Source of the DNA: Sandaracinaceae bacterium
GTDB taxonomy: Bacteria; Myxococcota_A; Polyangia; Polyangiales; Sandaracinaceae
NCBI GenBank assembly: GCA_019637095.1
Contig: JAHBWG010000011.1
Location: forward strand, 1 to 64,000
Direction of reading: 5' to 3'
Length of the DNA: 64,000 nt
Shown in pieces: positions 11,206 to 21,156 of the stretch. Every line of letters begins with the position of its first letter. Positions within the stretch are counted from its first letter, which is position 1. The notes below the pieces were generated by a model. That model was not told where the DNA came from, did no database searches, and worked only from the letters and a program-made list of their open reading frames with translations. Position numbers and translations under genes: made by a program.

Positions 11206-11982
11206 GTGCAGACGACCACTCAACGGTTGCGCGTCCTTCGCGCGCTCTTCACGTACACGTTCGCCGCCGCGACGCTCACCGTCGCGTGCACGGTGCTCGC
11301 GGGCGAGCTCGTCGCGGCGGTGGCGACGGGCGCCATCGCGCTCTTCGCGCTCGCGGCGCGGACGCAGCGGACGTGGGCCTCGCTCGGGCTGATGGCGGCG
11401 TCGGCGGGCGCGCTCGCCGCGGGCGGGCTCGGCGCCGCGCCGGTGTGGGCGCTCGTGCCCGCGATCGGCGGCGCGATCGCCGCGCTCTTGGTGGGGCAGC
11501 TCCTCGTCCGGCACGACCGCGCGATCGGCGCGCTCGCGTTCACGCTCGCCATCGCGACCGGCGCGGGCGCCGCCTCCGCCGTGGTGTTCGCGGAGCGCGC
11601 GCAGGGGGTCGCGCCCTCGCGCGCGGTCAAGCACCTCACGACCAAGCACGCCGAGCGGACGCCGGAGTACGACATCGCCGCGATGATGGGCGCGGTCGCG
11701 GCGCGCGTGGACATCGCGCGCGGGACGCCGCGCCTGCTCACGTTCGGTTATCCGGCTCCCGCCCGCGGGCTGTACGCGGCGCTCCTCGAGGAGCGCCTCG
11801 GGGTGAGCCTCGACGCGATCGCGGGCTGCGTCGTGAACGACGAGATCGTCGGCCGCGCGGAGGGCTACAACCGCGTGATGAGCGCGTACCTCGAGCGGGT
11901 CCACGGCGCGGGCAGCCTCGACGCGCTCTGGGCCGAGGCCGAGGCGCTCGAGGCCGAGGCGGCCGGGCGCGCCGAGCGTTGA
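11206..11982 (+). CDS. Multi-pass membrane protein with soluble C-terminal domain, unknown
   Basis: About 258 residues from GTG 11206 (GTG 11191 is an alternative). About five hydrophobic segments occupy residues 12-130, with Ala/Gly/Val-rich helices. A soluble domain of about 120 residues follows, containing KHLTTKHAERTPEYDIAAMM and a Cys-containing segment (DAIAGCVVNDEIVGRAEGYN). No known family is recognised. It stands alone, with an ATP-grasp remnant upstream and a convergent lipoprotein gene 6 bp downstream. Confidence 0.6.
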   Translation: MQTTTQRLRVLRALFTYTFAAATLTVACTVLAGELVAAVATGAIALFALAARTQRTWASLGLMAASAGALAAGGLGAAPVWALVPAIGGAIAALLVGQLLVRHDRAIGALAFTLAIATGAGAASAVVFAERAQGVAPSRAVKHLTTKHAERTPEYDIAAMMGAVAARVDIARGTPRLLTFGYPAPARGLYAALLEERLGVSLDAIAGCVVNDEIVGRAEGYNRVMSAYLERVHGAGSLDALWAEAEALEAEAAGRAER

Positions 11983-11988
11983 GGCGCC

Positions 11989-12687
11989 TCAGCGGCCCTC
12001 ACCGCTCAGCGTGATCGGGCGCCGGTCGAGCGCGGGCGCGCTCAGCGCGAGGAACACGATCTCCTCGTGGAGCCCCGCGCTCAGCGGCGCGAAGGCGACC
12101 TCGACGTCTGCCGCGCCGCCGGACGGGACGGAGAACGGGCCGGGGGTCACCACGCGCCACGCGTCGCTCGGCCGGCGCAGCGTCACGTCGAAGACCGCCT
12201 CGCCCGCGCAGCGGTTCGAGACGCGCACGACGCGCGTCTCGGAGGCGCCGACGGCGACCGCGGCGGCGAGCCGCACCTCGAGCGCGGGCTCGAGCGCGAG
12301 GCAGCCCTCGGTCGCGCGCACGACCTCGCCGCGCGGCACGAGCAGGTCGACCGGGCGCGAGCGATCGTCGCCGTCGCGCGCCTGCACGCGCACCTCGTGA
12401 CCGGGGATCGCGAAGAACGAGAGCATGAAGCTCCCGTCGGCCTCGGCCACCGTCGTCTCGGGATCGAGGGTGCCGTCGAGGTTCACGGCCCAGAGCGTCG
12501 CGCCGGGCACCACCGCGCCGGCCTCGCCGACGAGCTGCGCGAACGTGCCGAAGTCCTCGTGGCGGATGAGGTCGGCGTCGGGCGGATCGAGCGCCGGAGG
12601 CTGCGGGATGGGCGTGCCGACGCACCCCGCGCCCACGAGCGCGAGGACGAGCGAACCAAGGAGCGCACACCACGGTCTCACCGTCAC
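11989..12687 (-). CDS. Lipoprotein with Ig-like/choice-of-anchor domains
   Basis: A 232-residue protein. The GTG at 12687 gives a signal peptide ending in lipobox VGAGC (Cys near 22). The middle segment 'GATLWAVNLDGTLDPETTVA...DGSFMLSF' resembles a carboxypeptidase-regulatory-like beta-sandwich. The C-terminal 'SVPSGGAADVEVAFAPLSAG' resembles HYDIN/ASPM-type Ig repeats. Probably a structural or adhesive surface lipoprotein. No catalytic residues are evident. Confidence 0.65.
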   Translation of the reverse strand: MTVRPWCALLGSLVLALVGAGCVGTPIPQPPALDPPDADLIRHEDFGTFAQLVGEAGAVVPGATLWAVNLDGTLDPETTVAEADGSFMLSFFAIPGHEVRVQARDGDDRSRPVDLLVPRGEVVRATEGCLALEPALEVRLAAAVAVGASETRVVRVSNRCAGEAVFDVTLRRPSDAWRVVTPGPFSVPSGGAADVEVAFAPLSAGLHEEIVFLALSAPALDRRPITLSGEGR

Positions 12688-12788
12688 CACCGCCTCACCG
12701 TCATCACCGCGCGCAGCATGCCGCGTGCCGCACCTGCGCGACAACCGAGGGGTCTCCCTCACGTGCTAGGTTGTTCCACCTTCGAGGC

Positions 12789-15700
12789 ATGGCGGACACT
12801 CTGGAACAGCTGGCGGCGGGAGCCGTCATCGGCGACCGCTTCGAGCTCGAGCGGCTCCTCGGCCGCGGCGCCACGAGCGAGGCGTGGGCGGCGCGCGACC
12901 GCGCCTGCGACCGGCGCGTCGCCGTGAAGGTGCAGGCCGGCGCGGGCGCGCCGCTCGCGGTCGAGCTCGAGCGGCTGCGCGGGCTGCGCCACCCGCGCGT
13001 GGTCGAGGTGCTCGGCTTCGGCCGGCATCGGCTCGGCGCGACGCGGCTCGCGTACCTCGTCACGTCGCTGGTCGAGGGCGTGACGCTCGACGCGTGGGCG
13101 CCCGGTCGCCCCGCGCGCGCGATCGCCGACGTGGTCGCCGACGCGCTCGAGGGCCTCGCGTTCTTGCACGACGCCGGCGTGCGACACGGCGACGTGAAGC
13201 CACAGAACGTGGTGGTGGACGCACAGGGGCGCGGCGTCCTGATCGATCTCGGCTTCGCCGCGGCGCTCGACGAGGTGCCCACGCAGCCGAGCGGCACGCC
13301 GCACTACATGGCGCCCGAGCTGCTCGACGCGACCGGCGCGGGCGCGCGCGCGGACCTCTACGCGATCGGCGTCACGCTGCGCGAGGCCCTCGCGCGAGCG
13401 CGCGACGACGACCCCGCGCTCGGCGCGCTCGGCGCGCTCGCCGAGAGCGCGAGCGCGCACGCGCCCGCCGACCGGCCGCTGGACGCGCGCGCGCTGCTCG
13501 AGCGGCTCGGCCGCGAGGCCCCGCCGCTGAGCCTCGCCTCCGGCCGCGCGCCGCACCTCGTGGAGCGCGAGGCGCACGTCGCGGCGTTCGCGCGCGCGCT
13601 CGCGCGCTGCGCCGACGGGGCCGAAGGCCCGCGCGTGCTGATCGTCGAGGGCGCCGACGGCCTCGGGCGCACGCGCCTCTTGCGCGAGCTGAGCCTCGAC
13701 GCGCAGGCGCAACACGACGTGCGAGAGACGTGGCCCACCGACGCGGCGCCGTTCTGCGCCGCGCTCGCGCGGCTCGCGGGGCGCGCGCTCGACGACGGCC
13801 TCGAGGCGCGGCTCGACGCCCGCGACGCGATCGCCCGGCGCGCGACGCCGACGGTGCTCTTCGCGGACGACGTCCACGACTGGCCGGCGAGGGAGCGCGA
13901 AGCGCTCGCCGCGCTCGCGCGCACCGCGTCGCCGATGGGCGCGCTGCTGATCGTCGCGGCGATGCGCCCGAGCACGCTCGCGCTCGACGGCGCCGCGATC
14001 GAGCGGCTCGCGCTCGCGCCGATCTCCGACGCGGGCCTCGCGCGGTGGTGCGAGGGCTTGGTGCCGGCGGCGCGCGTCGAGGCCATCGCGCGCGCGAGCG
14101 GCGGGTATCCGGCCGACGTCGAGCGCCTGCTCGTCGCGATCGCCGCCGGCGCCCTCGGCGAGACGGAGCTCGCGCGGCTCGACGCCGCGGGCGCCGGCCT
14201 CGCGCTCGACGCGAACGCGCCGGACGCGCGCCGCGCCGCCGCGGCGCTCGCGGTCACCGGCGGGCGGCTCGACGACGCGACCCGCGCGGCCTGGGCGATC
14301 GACGAGGCGCCGCTCTTCGCGTGGCAGCGGCTCGGCGTCGTCCGGCGGGACGAGGGCGCGTGGCGGCTGACGCGGCCGAGCGACGCCGCGCGGCTCGAGG
14401 CGCTCGCGGATCCGGGCGAGCTGTGCGCCCTGCACCTCGCGGCGGCGAAGGCGCTCGCCGCAGCGGAGGACGCCGACCCCGAGCGCGCGAGCGCGCGTGG
14501 CGCGGCGCGCGCTCCGCGCGGGCCGGCGAGACGGCGGCCGCGCTCGACGCGATCGCCCGCTGCGACGGGCTGCGCGCAGGCGCCGGCGGCGTGGGTGGCC
14601 GCCGTCGACGCGCTCGGGCTCGACGCGCTGCGCGCCGGGCGCGGACGCTCGTGGCGGCGCGCGCGTCCTCGCGGAGGGCGGCGACAGCCGCCGCGCGCGC
14701 TCACGCGACTCATGACGCGGCCTCACCCGCGCGCCCGTCCCGCACGCGGCGCGCCTGCGCGTGGAGGCGCCGCGCTCCTGCGGGCCGGTCGCGCGCGCCG
14801 GTCGGTCGCCGCGCTCCGCCGCGCCCTCGCCGGCGAGATGGGCGACGACGTGCGCGCCGAGGCGCTGGCGCAGCTCGGGCGCAGCCTGATCGAGCTCGGG
14901 GATCACGCCGAGGCCGAGCGCCGTGGGCTGGAGTGTCTCGCGCTCGCGAGCCCGGAGGGCGAGGCGAGCACGCTCGCGCACGAGGTGCTGGGCGTCGCGC
15001 GCATCTACCTCGGCCGGAGCGAGGAGGCCGCGCAGTCGCTCGCGCTCGCCTGGCGGCGCTCGGCCGATCGCGCGCCGCGCCCGCGCGTGCGGCTGCTGAG
15101 CTTCTCGGCGATCGCGGACTACCGCCGCGGCGCGCTCGGCGCGGCCCGGGAGCGCTACGTGGAGGCGCTCGCGCTCGCCGAGCGGCACGCGATGATGGAC
15201 GTGCTCGCGACCACCGCCCTGAACCTCGCGACGGTGGACCAGCAGCTCGGCGACTGGGGCGCCGCGCTGCGTGGCTACGAGCGCGCGCTCCGCGCCGCGC
15301 GCGCGGCGGTGCGGCCGAGCACCGAGCTCACCGTGCAGCACAACCTCGCGAACCTCTACGCGGCGATCGGCGCCAGCGATCGGGCGGAGCACGCGCTCAC
15401 CGAGGTCGAGGCGCGACAGGCGGCGGAGGGCCTCGCGCCGCTGCGCGGCGCGGCGGCGTCGCTGCGCGGCGAGCTCGCGCGCGCGCGCGGCCGGCTCGAC
15501 GAGGCGACGGCGACCTTCGAGCGCGCGCTCGCGGTCTTCGAGGCGCAGGCGACGAGCCGCGGATCGCCGGGGGTCTGCCTGCACCTGACGCGATGCGCGC
15601 GCCGCGGGGGCAGGCGAACCGTCGCCGCGCCGAGGCGCTGCGCGCGCGCGCGGGCTGCCGCGGCGCGCGACGCGGGCGCCGCCGACGATCGGGCCGCGTC

Positions 15701-17553
15701 GAGCTCGGAGGGGCGCGCGGCGATCCCAAGCAGAGCGCGCGGGCGAAGGCGCTGCGCGCGCTTTCGAGCGCGCCCGCGAGCGCGCGTCGGCCGCGGGGGA
15801 GCTGCACCTCGAGGCCGAGATCGAGGCCGCGCTCGCGCGCGCCGCCGCGGCGGCCGGCGCGAGCGCGCTCGCCGAGGCGCACACCGCGCGCGCGAGAGAG
15901 CGCTTCGAGCGGATCGCGCTGACCCTGCCGGACGGCTACCGGGAGGTCTTCCTCGCGCAGCCGAGCCGCGCGCTCGACGCGCCCGCGAAGCCGGCGCCCG
16001 CCGCGGGCCTCGCGCACGCCGAGCGCCTGCTCGCGATCAACAAGCGGCTCAACTCCACGCTCTCGACCGAGGCGGTGCTCGAGCACGCGATCGACGCGGC
16101 GATCGAGCTCACCGGCGCCGAGCGCGGCTTCGTGCTCCTCGCGCACGAGGACGCGCGCGAGCTCGAGGTCGCGGCGGCGCGCAACCTCGATCGCGAGCGC
16201 GTCGGCCGTTCGCACCTGAAGTTCAGCCGCTCGGTCGCGGAGGGCGTCTTGCGTACGCGCGCCCCCGTCCTGACGACCGACGCGCGCGCGGACGCGCGCT
16301 TCCGCGATCACGAGTCGGTGCACGCGATGCGGCTCTCGTCCATCGTGTGCGTCCCCATCGTCGCGCCCTCCGGCGTGCTCGGCGCCATCTACCTCGACAA
16401 CCGCTTCGAGCGCGGCCGCTTCTCGCAAGCCGACGTGACCACGCTGAGCGCGTGCGCCGATCAGGTCGCGATCGCGCTGACGAACGCGCGCCTCGTCGCC
16501 GAGCTCGAGCGGCACCGCGCCGAGCTCGAAGCGGAGCGCGACCGCGTGCGCGAGCTCTTGCGCGAGCGCGAGGCGCGGATCGAGCAGCTCGAGGCCGAGG
16601 TCGCGGGCGCTCCGTCGGGGGGCGCGCGCTACGCGTACCCCGAGATCGTGGGGCGCGGCGCCGCCATGCGCGCGGTGTTGTCCGTGCTCGATCGCGTGAT
16701 CGACTCGCCGCTCAGCGTCGTCGTCGAGGGCGAGAGCGGCGCGGGCAAGGAGCTCGTCGCGCGCGCGATCCATCAGCATGGCCCGCGCCGCGGCGCGCCG
16801 ATGCGCTCGGTGAACTGCGGCGCCCTGCCCGACACGCTGCTCGAGGGAGAGCTCTTCGGGTGGAGGCGCGGCGCGTTCACCGGCGCGGATCGCGATCGCG
16901 ACGGAGTGTTCGTCGCCGCGCGCGGCGGCACCGTGTTCCTCGACGAGGTAGGCGAGATGTCGCCCGCGATGCAGGCGAAGCTGCTGCGCGTGCTGCAGCA
17001 GCGCGAGGTGCAGCCGCTCGGCACGAGCGAGACGGTCGCGATCGACGTGCGCATCGTCGCCGCCACGAACCGGAGCCTGCGCGACGAGGTCGCCGTGGGG
17101 CGGTTCCGCGAGGATCTCTACTACCGCCTCGCCGTGGTCGAGGTGCGCCTGCCGCCGCTGCGCGAGCGGCGCGACGATCTGCCCGAGCTCGTGCGACACG
17201 TGCTCGAGCGGCGCGCCGCGGAGCTCGGCGTCGAGGTGCCGCGCGTCCACCCGGACGCGATGCGCTGGCTCTTGCGCCACGAGTGGCCCGGCAACGTGCG
17301 CGAGCTCGACAACACGCTGAGCCGCGCGCTCGTGATGGGCGACGGGGAGCTCCTGCGCCCGGGCGACCTCGGGCTCGTGGACGCGCTCGCGCTCCCCCGC
17401 GGGCGCAAGGAGATGCAGGCCGAGCAGGCGCGCAGCATCCTCGCCGCGCTCGCCGAGACGCGCTGGAACGTGAGCGAGGTCGCGCGCCGTCTCGGCATCC
17501 CGAGGACCACGCTCTACCGCAAGCTCAAGCGCTACGGCATCGAGCCGCAGTGA
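12789..17553 (+). pseudogene. Kinase-ATPase-TPR-GAF-sigma-54 activator fusion, frame-disrupted
   Basis: One reading direction carries about 1,590 codons of related domains. The kinase (1-240) has K47 and DLG 153-155, but the catalytic loop is HGDVKPQN (133-140), Arg replaced by Gly. A STAND-like ATPase follows whose Walker A is GADGLGRT (Lys replaced by Arg), then TPRs, a GAF domain, a sigma-54 AAA+ module and a Fis-type HTH. The kinase/ATPase and TPR parts share one frame; GAF to HTH lie in another. Homology jumps between all three frames at about 14.49-14.80 kb and 15.59-15.77 kb. Either the gene decayed or these G/C-rich stretches contain sequencing indels. If intact, it would link Ser/Thr phosphorylation directly to sigma-54 promoters. 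The ATG at 12789 is preferred over TTG 12771. Confidence 0.75.
16075..17553 (+). CDS. Intact 3' part: GAF + sigma-54 AAA+ + Fis-type HTH
   Basis: This 492-residue stretch is uninterrupted and is the C-terminal half of the fusion above. GAF domain at about 1-145 (SSIVCVPI, GVLGAIYLDN), coiled-coil linker about 145-185, AAA+ domain with Walker A GESGAGKE, the sigma-54 contact loop GAFTGA, Walker B TVFLDEVGEM, arginine-finger region and WPGNVREL, then a terminal HTH (WNVSEVARRLGIPRTTLYRK). Every residue needed for opening sigma-54 promoters is present. Frame 1 is open from about 15589, so an upstream start is possible; 16075 is only the first convenient GTG. Confidence 0.8.
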   Translation: MLEHAIDAAIELTGAERGFVLLAHEDARELEVAAARNLDRERVGRSHLKFSRSVAEGVLRTRAPVLTTDARADARFRDHESVHAMRLSSIVCVPIVAPSGVLGAIYLDNRFERGRFSQADVTTLSACADQVAIALTNARLVAELERHRAELEAERDRVRELLREREARIEQLEAEVAGAPSGGARYAYPEIVGRGAAMRAVLSVLDRVIDSPLSVVVEGESGAGKELVARAIHQHGPRRGAPMRSVNCGALPDTLLEGELFGWRRGAFTGADRDRDGVFVAARGGTVFLDEVGEMSPAMQAKLLRVLQQREVQPLGTSETVAIDVRIVAATNRSLRDEVAVGRFREDLYYRLAVVEVRLPPLRERRDDLPELVRHVLERRAAELGVEVPRVHPDAMRWLLRHEWPGNVRELDNTLSRALVMGDGELLRPGDLGLVDALALPRGRKEMQAEQARSILAALAETRWNVSEVARRLGIPRTTLYRKLKRYGIEPQ

Positions 17554-17633
17554 CGATCGACAGGCCTCGAGTCCCGGAAGTCGCGGCGTCCATCGCGGGG
17601 CGCGCGCCTCGCCCCGGCCCGCGCGGCGGGTAG

Positions 17634-18224
17634 ACTGAGCCGGCGCGGCGCAAGGTCAGCTACGACGAGTACCTCGCGTACGCGGCGCGGACCGACGCGA
17701 TCGTCGAGTATCACGACGGCGAGCTCGTCGTCCGCGCCGCCCCGAGCCCGGCCCACGGGCGCATCTGCGGGAGTCTTCATGCGAGCCTCCGCGTCGCGCT
17801 GATCGGTCGCCGGTGCGTCCCCCTCCAGAGCGTCGCCGTGCGCGTCGAGATGACGCGACGCACCCTGGTCCCCGATCTCCTCGTGGTGTGCGGCGAGCTC
17901 GAGCCCTCCACGTTGGATCCCAACGCGATCGTGAACGCGGTCGCGGTCGTGGAGGTGCTGTCGCCGTCGACGGAGGACTACGACCTCGGGGCGAAGCTCC
18001 ACCACTACCGCCGGCTCCCGACGCTGAAGGAGTACGTGACCGTCGCGCAGGATCGCCGGTGGATCAGCACCGCTCGGCGAGGGGCCGGCGACCTCTGGGC
18101 GTTCGACGACGTCTTCGAGGGGCACTTCGCAGTGGCGGGCATCGAGGTCGCCGTCGACGACGTGTATCGCGACGAGCCGGGCGTGATCGTCGAGCCGAGC
18201 CCCGAGCCGATGATGTTCCGGTGA
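17634..18224 (+). pseudogene. Uma2-family nuclease-fold gene without an in-frame start
   Basis: Homology begins at KVSYDEYLAYAARTDAIVEY (from about 17652) and continues to the TGA at 18222. It includes the Uma2 core 'LVPDLLVVCGE', VVEVLSPSTEDYD and K...Y, a restriction-endonuclease-like PD-(D/E)xK fold. Between the upstream TAG (17631) and GTG 17838 there is no ATG, GTG or TTG in this frame, so the first 68 residues cannot be translated as written. Either a base was lost near 17635, where CTGAGC stands in another frame, or only a 128-residue C-terminal protein is made from 17838. Uma2 proteins are very common in multi-copy genomes; their role is uncertain. Confidence 0.7.
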
Positions 18225-18289
18225 GGAGGGGTCGGTGTTGCGGCAGGTCGCTGCGAGCGGCCGTCGCAGCGCGCGAAGCGCGCGTGGCG

Positions 18290-19504
18290 TCAGTCGCAGG
18301 GTGCGAAGCGCGCGACGGCGCCGTCGGACGCGATGAACTCCTCGGGCGGAACGCGCCCGCGCCACGCGAGCGCGATCGTGCCGTCGTCGAGCGCCTCGAC
18401 GTCGAGCGCGGCGATCGGCAGGCGCACCAGCGGATCGGCAGGCGCGGTGACGCGCGCGATCGAGCGGAAGCGGCCGTCGTCGCCGAGGCGCAGCCGCTCG
18501 AGCGTCGGCGCGTCGGCGCCTTCGAGCGCGTAGCCGACGACGACCTCGCGCCCGCGCTCGAGCACCGCGACGGCGGGCGTGACCTGCGCGGCGGCCTCCG
18601 TCACCGTCGTGGGCTCGGCGCGCCCACCGTCGCCGCGCGCCTCGATCCAGACCATTCGCCCGCACCGCTGCGCGAGGACGACGCGCGCGTCGTCGAGCTC
18701 GCGCGCGTCGAACGCGTTCTCTCCGCAGCGCGCGCCGTGGAAGGAGTCGACCCGGGGCCCCTCGACGCGATCGATCCGCACCGTCGCCGGGAAGTCCCAG
18801 TCCTCGACCGCGGCGATCCACCGCGCGCCGCCGCGCGAGGGCACGAGCCGGAGCTCGAGGACGGTGGGGAAACGAGGGCCCGCGCGGTCGTCGATCACGT
18901 CGCCGGTCGGCCCGAGCGAGACGACGCGGGTCGGGACGTCGCCGCGCGGCGCGCCGCGCAGCAGGAGGTCGACGCCTCCGTCGCGCCGCGGCGCCACCGA
19001 GACGACCGTCTCGCCCTCGGGCGGATGGAAGGACGCGTCGGCGCGCCACGGCTCGGGGCCGACCGGCCACGCTTGCCACGCGGCCCGGCGGTCGACGGCG
19101 GTGGCGAGCATGCGCCCGACGCCGCTCACGACCTCGAGCGCCGGCTCGAAGTCGGCCTCGTACAGCCAGTAAAGCGCGCCGAACTCTCCGATCGGGCCGC
19201 TGGCCGCGAGCGCGCGCAGGCCCAGGCACGGTCCGTCGCACGGGCTCGGGTTGCCGTGGAAGTGAGCGATCCAGAAGGTCGCGCCGTCGGTCGCGATGGA
19301 GAGCGGGCCGTGGTGGGCGTCGAAGTGCTGCGGGAGGGAGTCGAGCGGCGTGAGCCCGCTCGGACACGCGGCGGCGTCGGCGCGCGGGCCTCCGTCCGCG
19401 GTCGGCGTCGAGCGGCCCGCGTCGTGGTCCACCTCACCGTGGGTCATCGCGCAGCCGGCGAGCGCGAGCGCGCCGACGAGCGTCATCGTCTGGCGGTAGG
19501 TCAC
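18290..19504 (-). CDS. Lipoprotein, predicted beta-propeller-like surface protein
   Basis: A 404-residue protein starting at GTG 19504, overlapping the upstream stop (GTGA), or at ATG 19486. Lipobox ALAGC follows a short signal peptide, then a Ser/Thr/Asp linker. The rest is beta-rich with repeated units ending in R(V/I)xx, for example PTRVVSLGPTGDVIDD and DGTIALAWRGRV, suggesting a propeller or similar repeat fold. Four Cys near the N-terminus (CPSG, CDGPCLG) may pair. No enzyme motif is recognised. Second gene of a two-lipoprotein operon. Confidence 0.65.
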   Translation of the reverse strand: MTYRQTMTLVGALALAGCAMTHGEVDHDAGRSTPTADGGPRADAAACPSGLTPLDSLPQHFDAHHGPLSIATDGATFWIAHFHGNPSPCDGPCLGLRALAASGPIGEFGALYWLYEADFEPALEVVSGVGRMLATAVDRRAAWQAWPVGPEPWRADASFHPPEGETVVSVAPRRDGGVDLLLRGAPRGDVPTRVVSLGPTGDVIDDRAGPRFPTVLELRLVPSRGGARWIAAVEDWDFPATVRIDRVEGPRVDSFHGARCGENAFDARELDDARVVLAQRCGRMVWIEARGDGGRAEPTTVTEAAAQVTPAVAVLERGREVVVGYALEGADAPTLERLRLGDDGRFRSIARVTAPADPLVRLPIAALDVEALDDGTIALAWRGRVPPEEFIASDGAVARFAPCD

Positions 19505-20088
19505 GGCGCCTCCGCGAAGCTCACGATGCGCACGGCCTCGAAGCCCACCGTGAACGTGAGCGTGTAGCGCGCCCCGCCGGGGGCGCGAAGCACGACGCTC
19601 GCTTCCTCGTCGAGCGGGATCGAGCGGTGCCAGCGCTCGTCGAGGACCGAGCCCGCGCTCGCCGACGCGATCGTCCAGTCGTTCTGCACGCGCACCTGCG
19701 CGGCGTCGGTGAAGTCGTAGCCCACGAGCACGTGGACGCCCTCGGCGCAGCTCGCGAGCGCGTCCTCCCGGACGGTGCATGCGGCGCCCGGCGTACCGCA
19801 CACCTGCACGGCGCTGTAGTAGACGTCGTCGGTGCGGCCCGACGCGACGGTCGCCGGGAGCGCGTCGCACGACGCGGTCGCCGTCGCCGGCCCGGCGTCG
19901 ACCGGCGCGCCCGCGTCCGGGAGTCCGGCGTCGGTGCCGACCTCGCCCGCGTCGGGAGCCGGCATCGTGGCGTCCGTGGTCATCACGCCGGCGTCGGCCG
20001 GCGCGCTCCCGGCGTCCTCGGGGCTCGAGGGGTTCGGGTCGTTGCAGGCGCTCGCGAGGAGCAGGAGGAGCGAGATCGAGTTCTTCAT
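19501..20088 (-). CDS. Small lipoprotein with Ala/Asp-rich linker
   Basis: A 195-residue protein. The signal peptide MKNSISLLLLLASAC has its lipobox Cys at 15. A linker of repeated DAG units reaches about residue 68. A compact domain with four Cys follows (CDAL, CGTPGAAC, CAEG), then beta strands. First gene of the two-gene lipoprotein operon; the second gene begins in its stop codon. Family unknown; architecture typical of myxobacterial outer-membrane lipoproteins. Confidence 0.7.
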   Translation of the reverse strand: MKNSISLLLLLASACNDPNPSSPEDAGSAPADAGVMTTDATMPAPDAGEVGTDAGLPDAGAPVDAGPATATASCDALPATVASGRTDDVYYSAVQVCGTPGAACTVREDALASCAEGVHVLVGYDFTDAAQVRVQNDWTIASASAGSVLDERWHRSIPLDEEASVVLRAPGGARYTLTFTVGFEAVRIVSFAEAP

Positions 20089-20427
20089 GGTGCCCCGCCC
20101 TCGGCAACCCACGTGCCGAGCCCGCCGAAAGCGCCGAAACCATTGGGCGTTCGGTCCGGCACGCGACATCTCGGACGCTATGGAACACTTTGGAGCAGTC
20201 GCGAGACGGTCATCGGAGCGGGGGAGGTCGCGCCGAGGCACCGAGCCGCGAAGGGGCGGCAAACGCGGCGGCGCCGCTTCCCGGCCTCGTGCGAGCCGCA
20301 ACGCCATGTGCGTCGAGGACATCGTGACGGACGCGACGCAGCGCGCGGACCGCACCTGCCCGCGCGCCGAGTCGGATCGGTCGACGGAGCGTCGCATCGC
20401 GGATGCGTCCGAATCTCCGGCTCGCGC
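20089..20427. other. Gene-free stretch between the lipoprotein operon and the ABC operon
   Basis: No convincing gene in 339 bp. It should hold the leader and promoter of the minus-strand lipoprotein operon and the 3' flank of the ABC operon, also minus-strand. A perfect 7-bp inverted repeat, CTCGGCA (20100-20106) and TGCCGAG (20114-20120), lies 12 bp before the lipoprotein start codon in its mRNA leader. No clear -35/-10 pair or terminator poly-T run was found. Confidence 0.4.

Positions 20428-21152
<725 letters not shown>

Positions 21153-21156
<4 letters not shown>

Noticed and set aside
12771-12788. TTG 12771 as the start of the kinase fusion
   Set aside because: ATG 12789 lies closer to the conserved kinase start and the six extra residues are not family-like.
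13180-13260. Calling the 12.8-kb kinase dead because of HGD and DLG
   Set aside because: The catalytic Asp (D135) and metal Asp (D153) are both kept, so activity may persist; only the pseudokinase at 35.8 kb has lost them.
20100-20120. Leader inverted repeat before the lipoprotein gene as a riboswitch or terminator
   Set aside because: It is a lone 7-bp stem without a T run or a known aptamer pattern, so it is only mentioned with the gene-free stretch.
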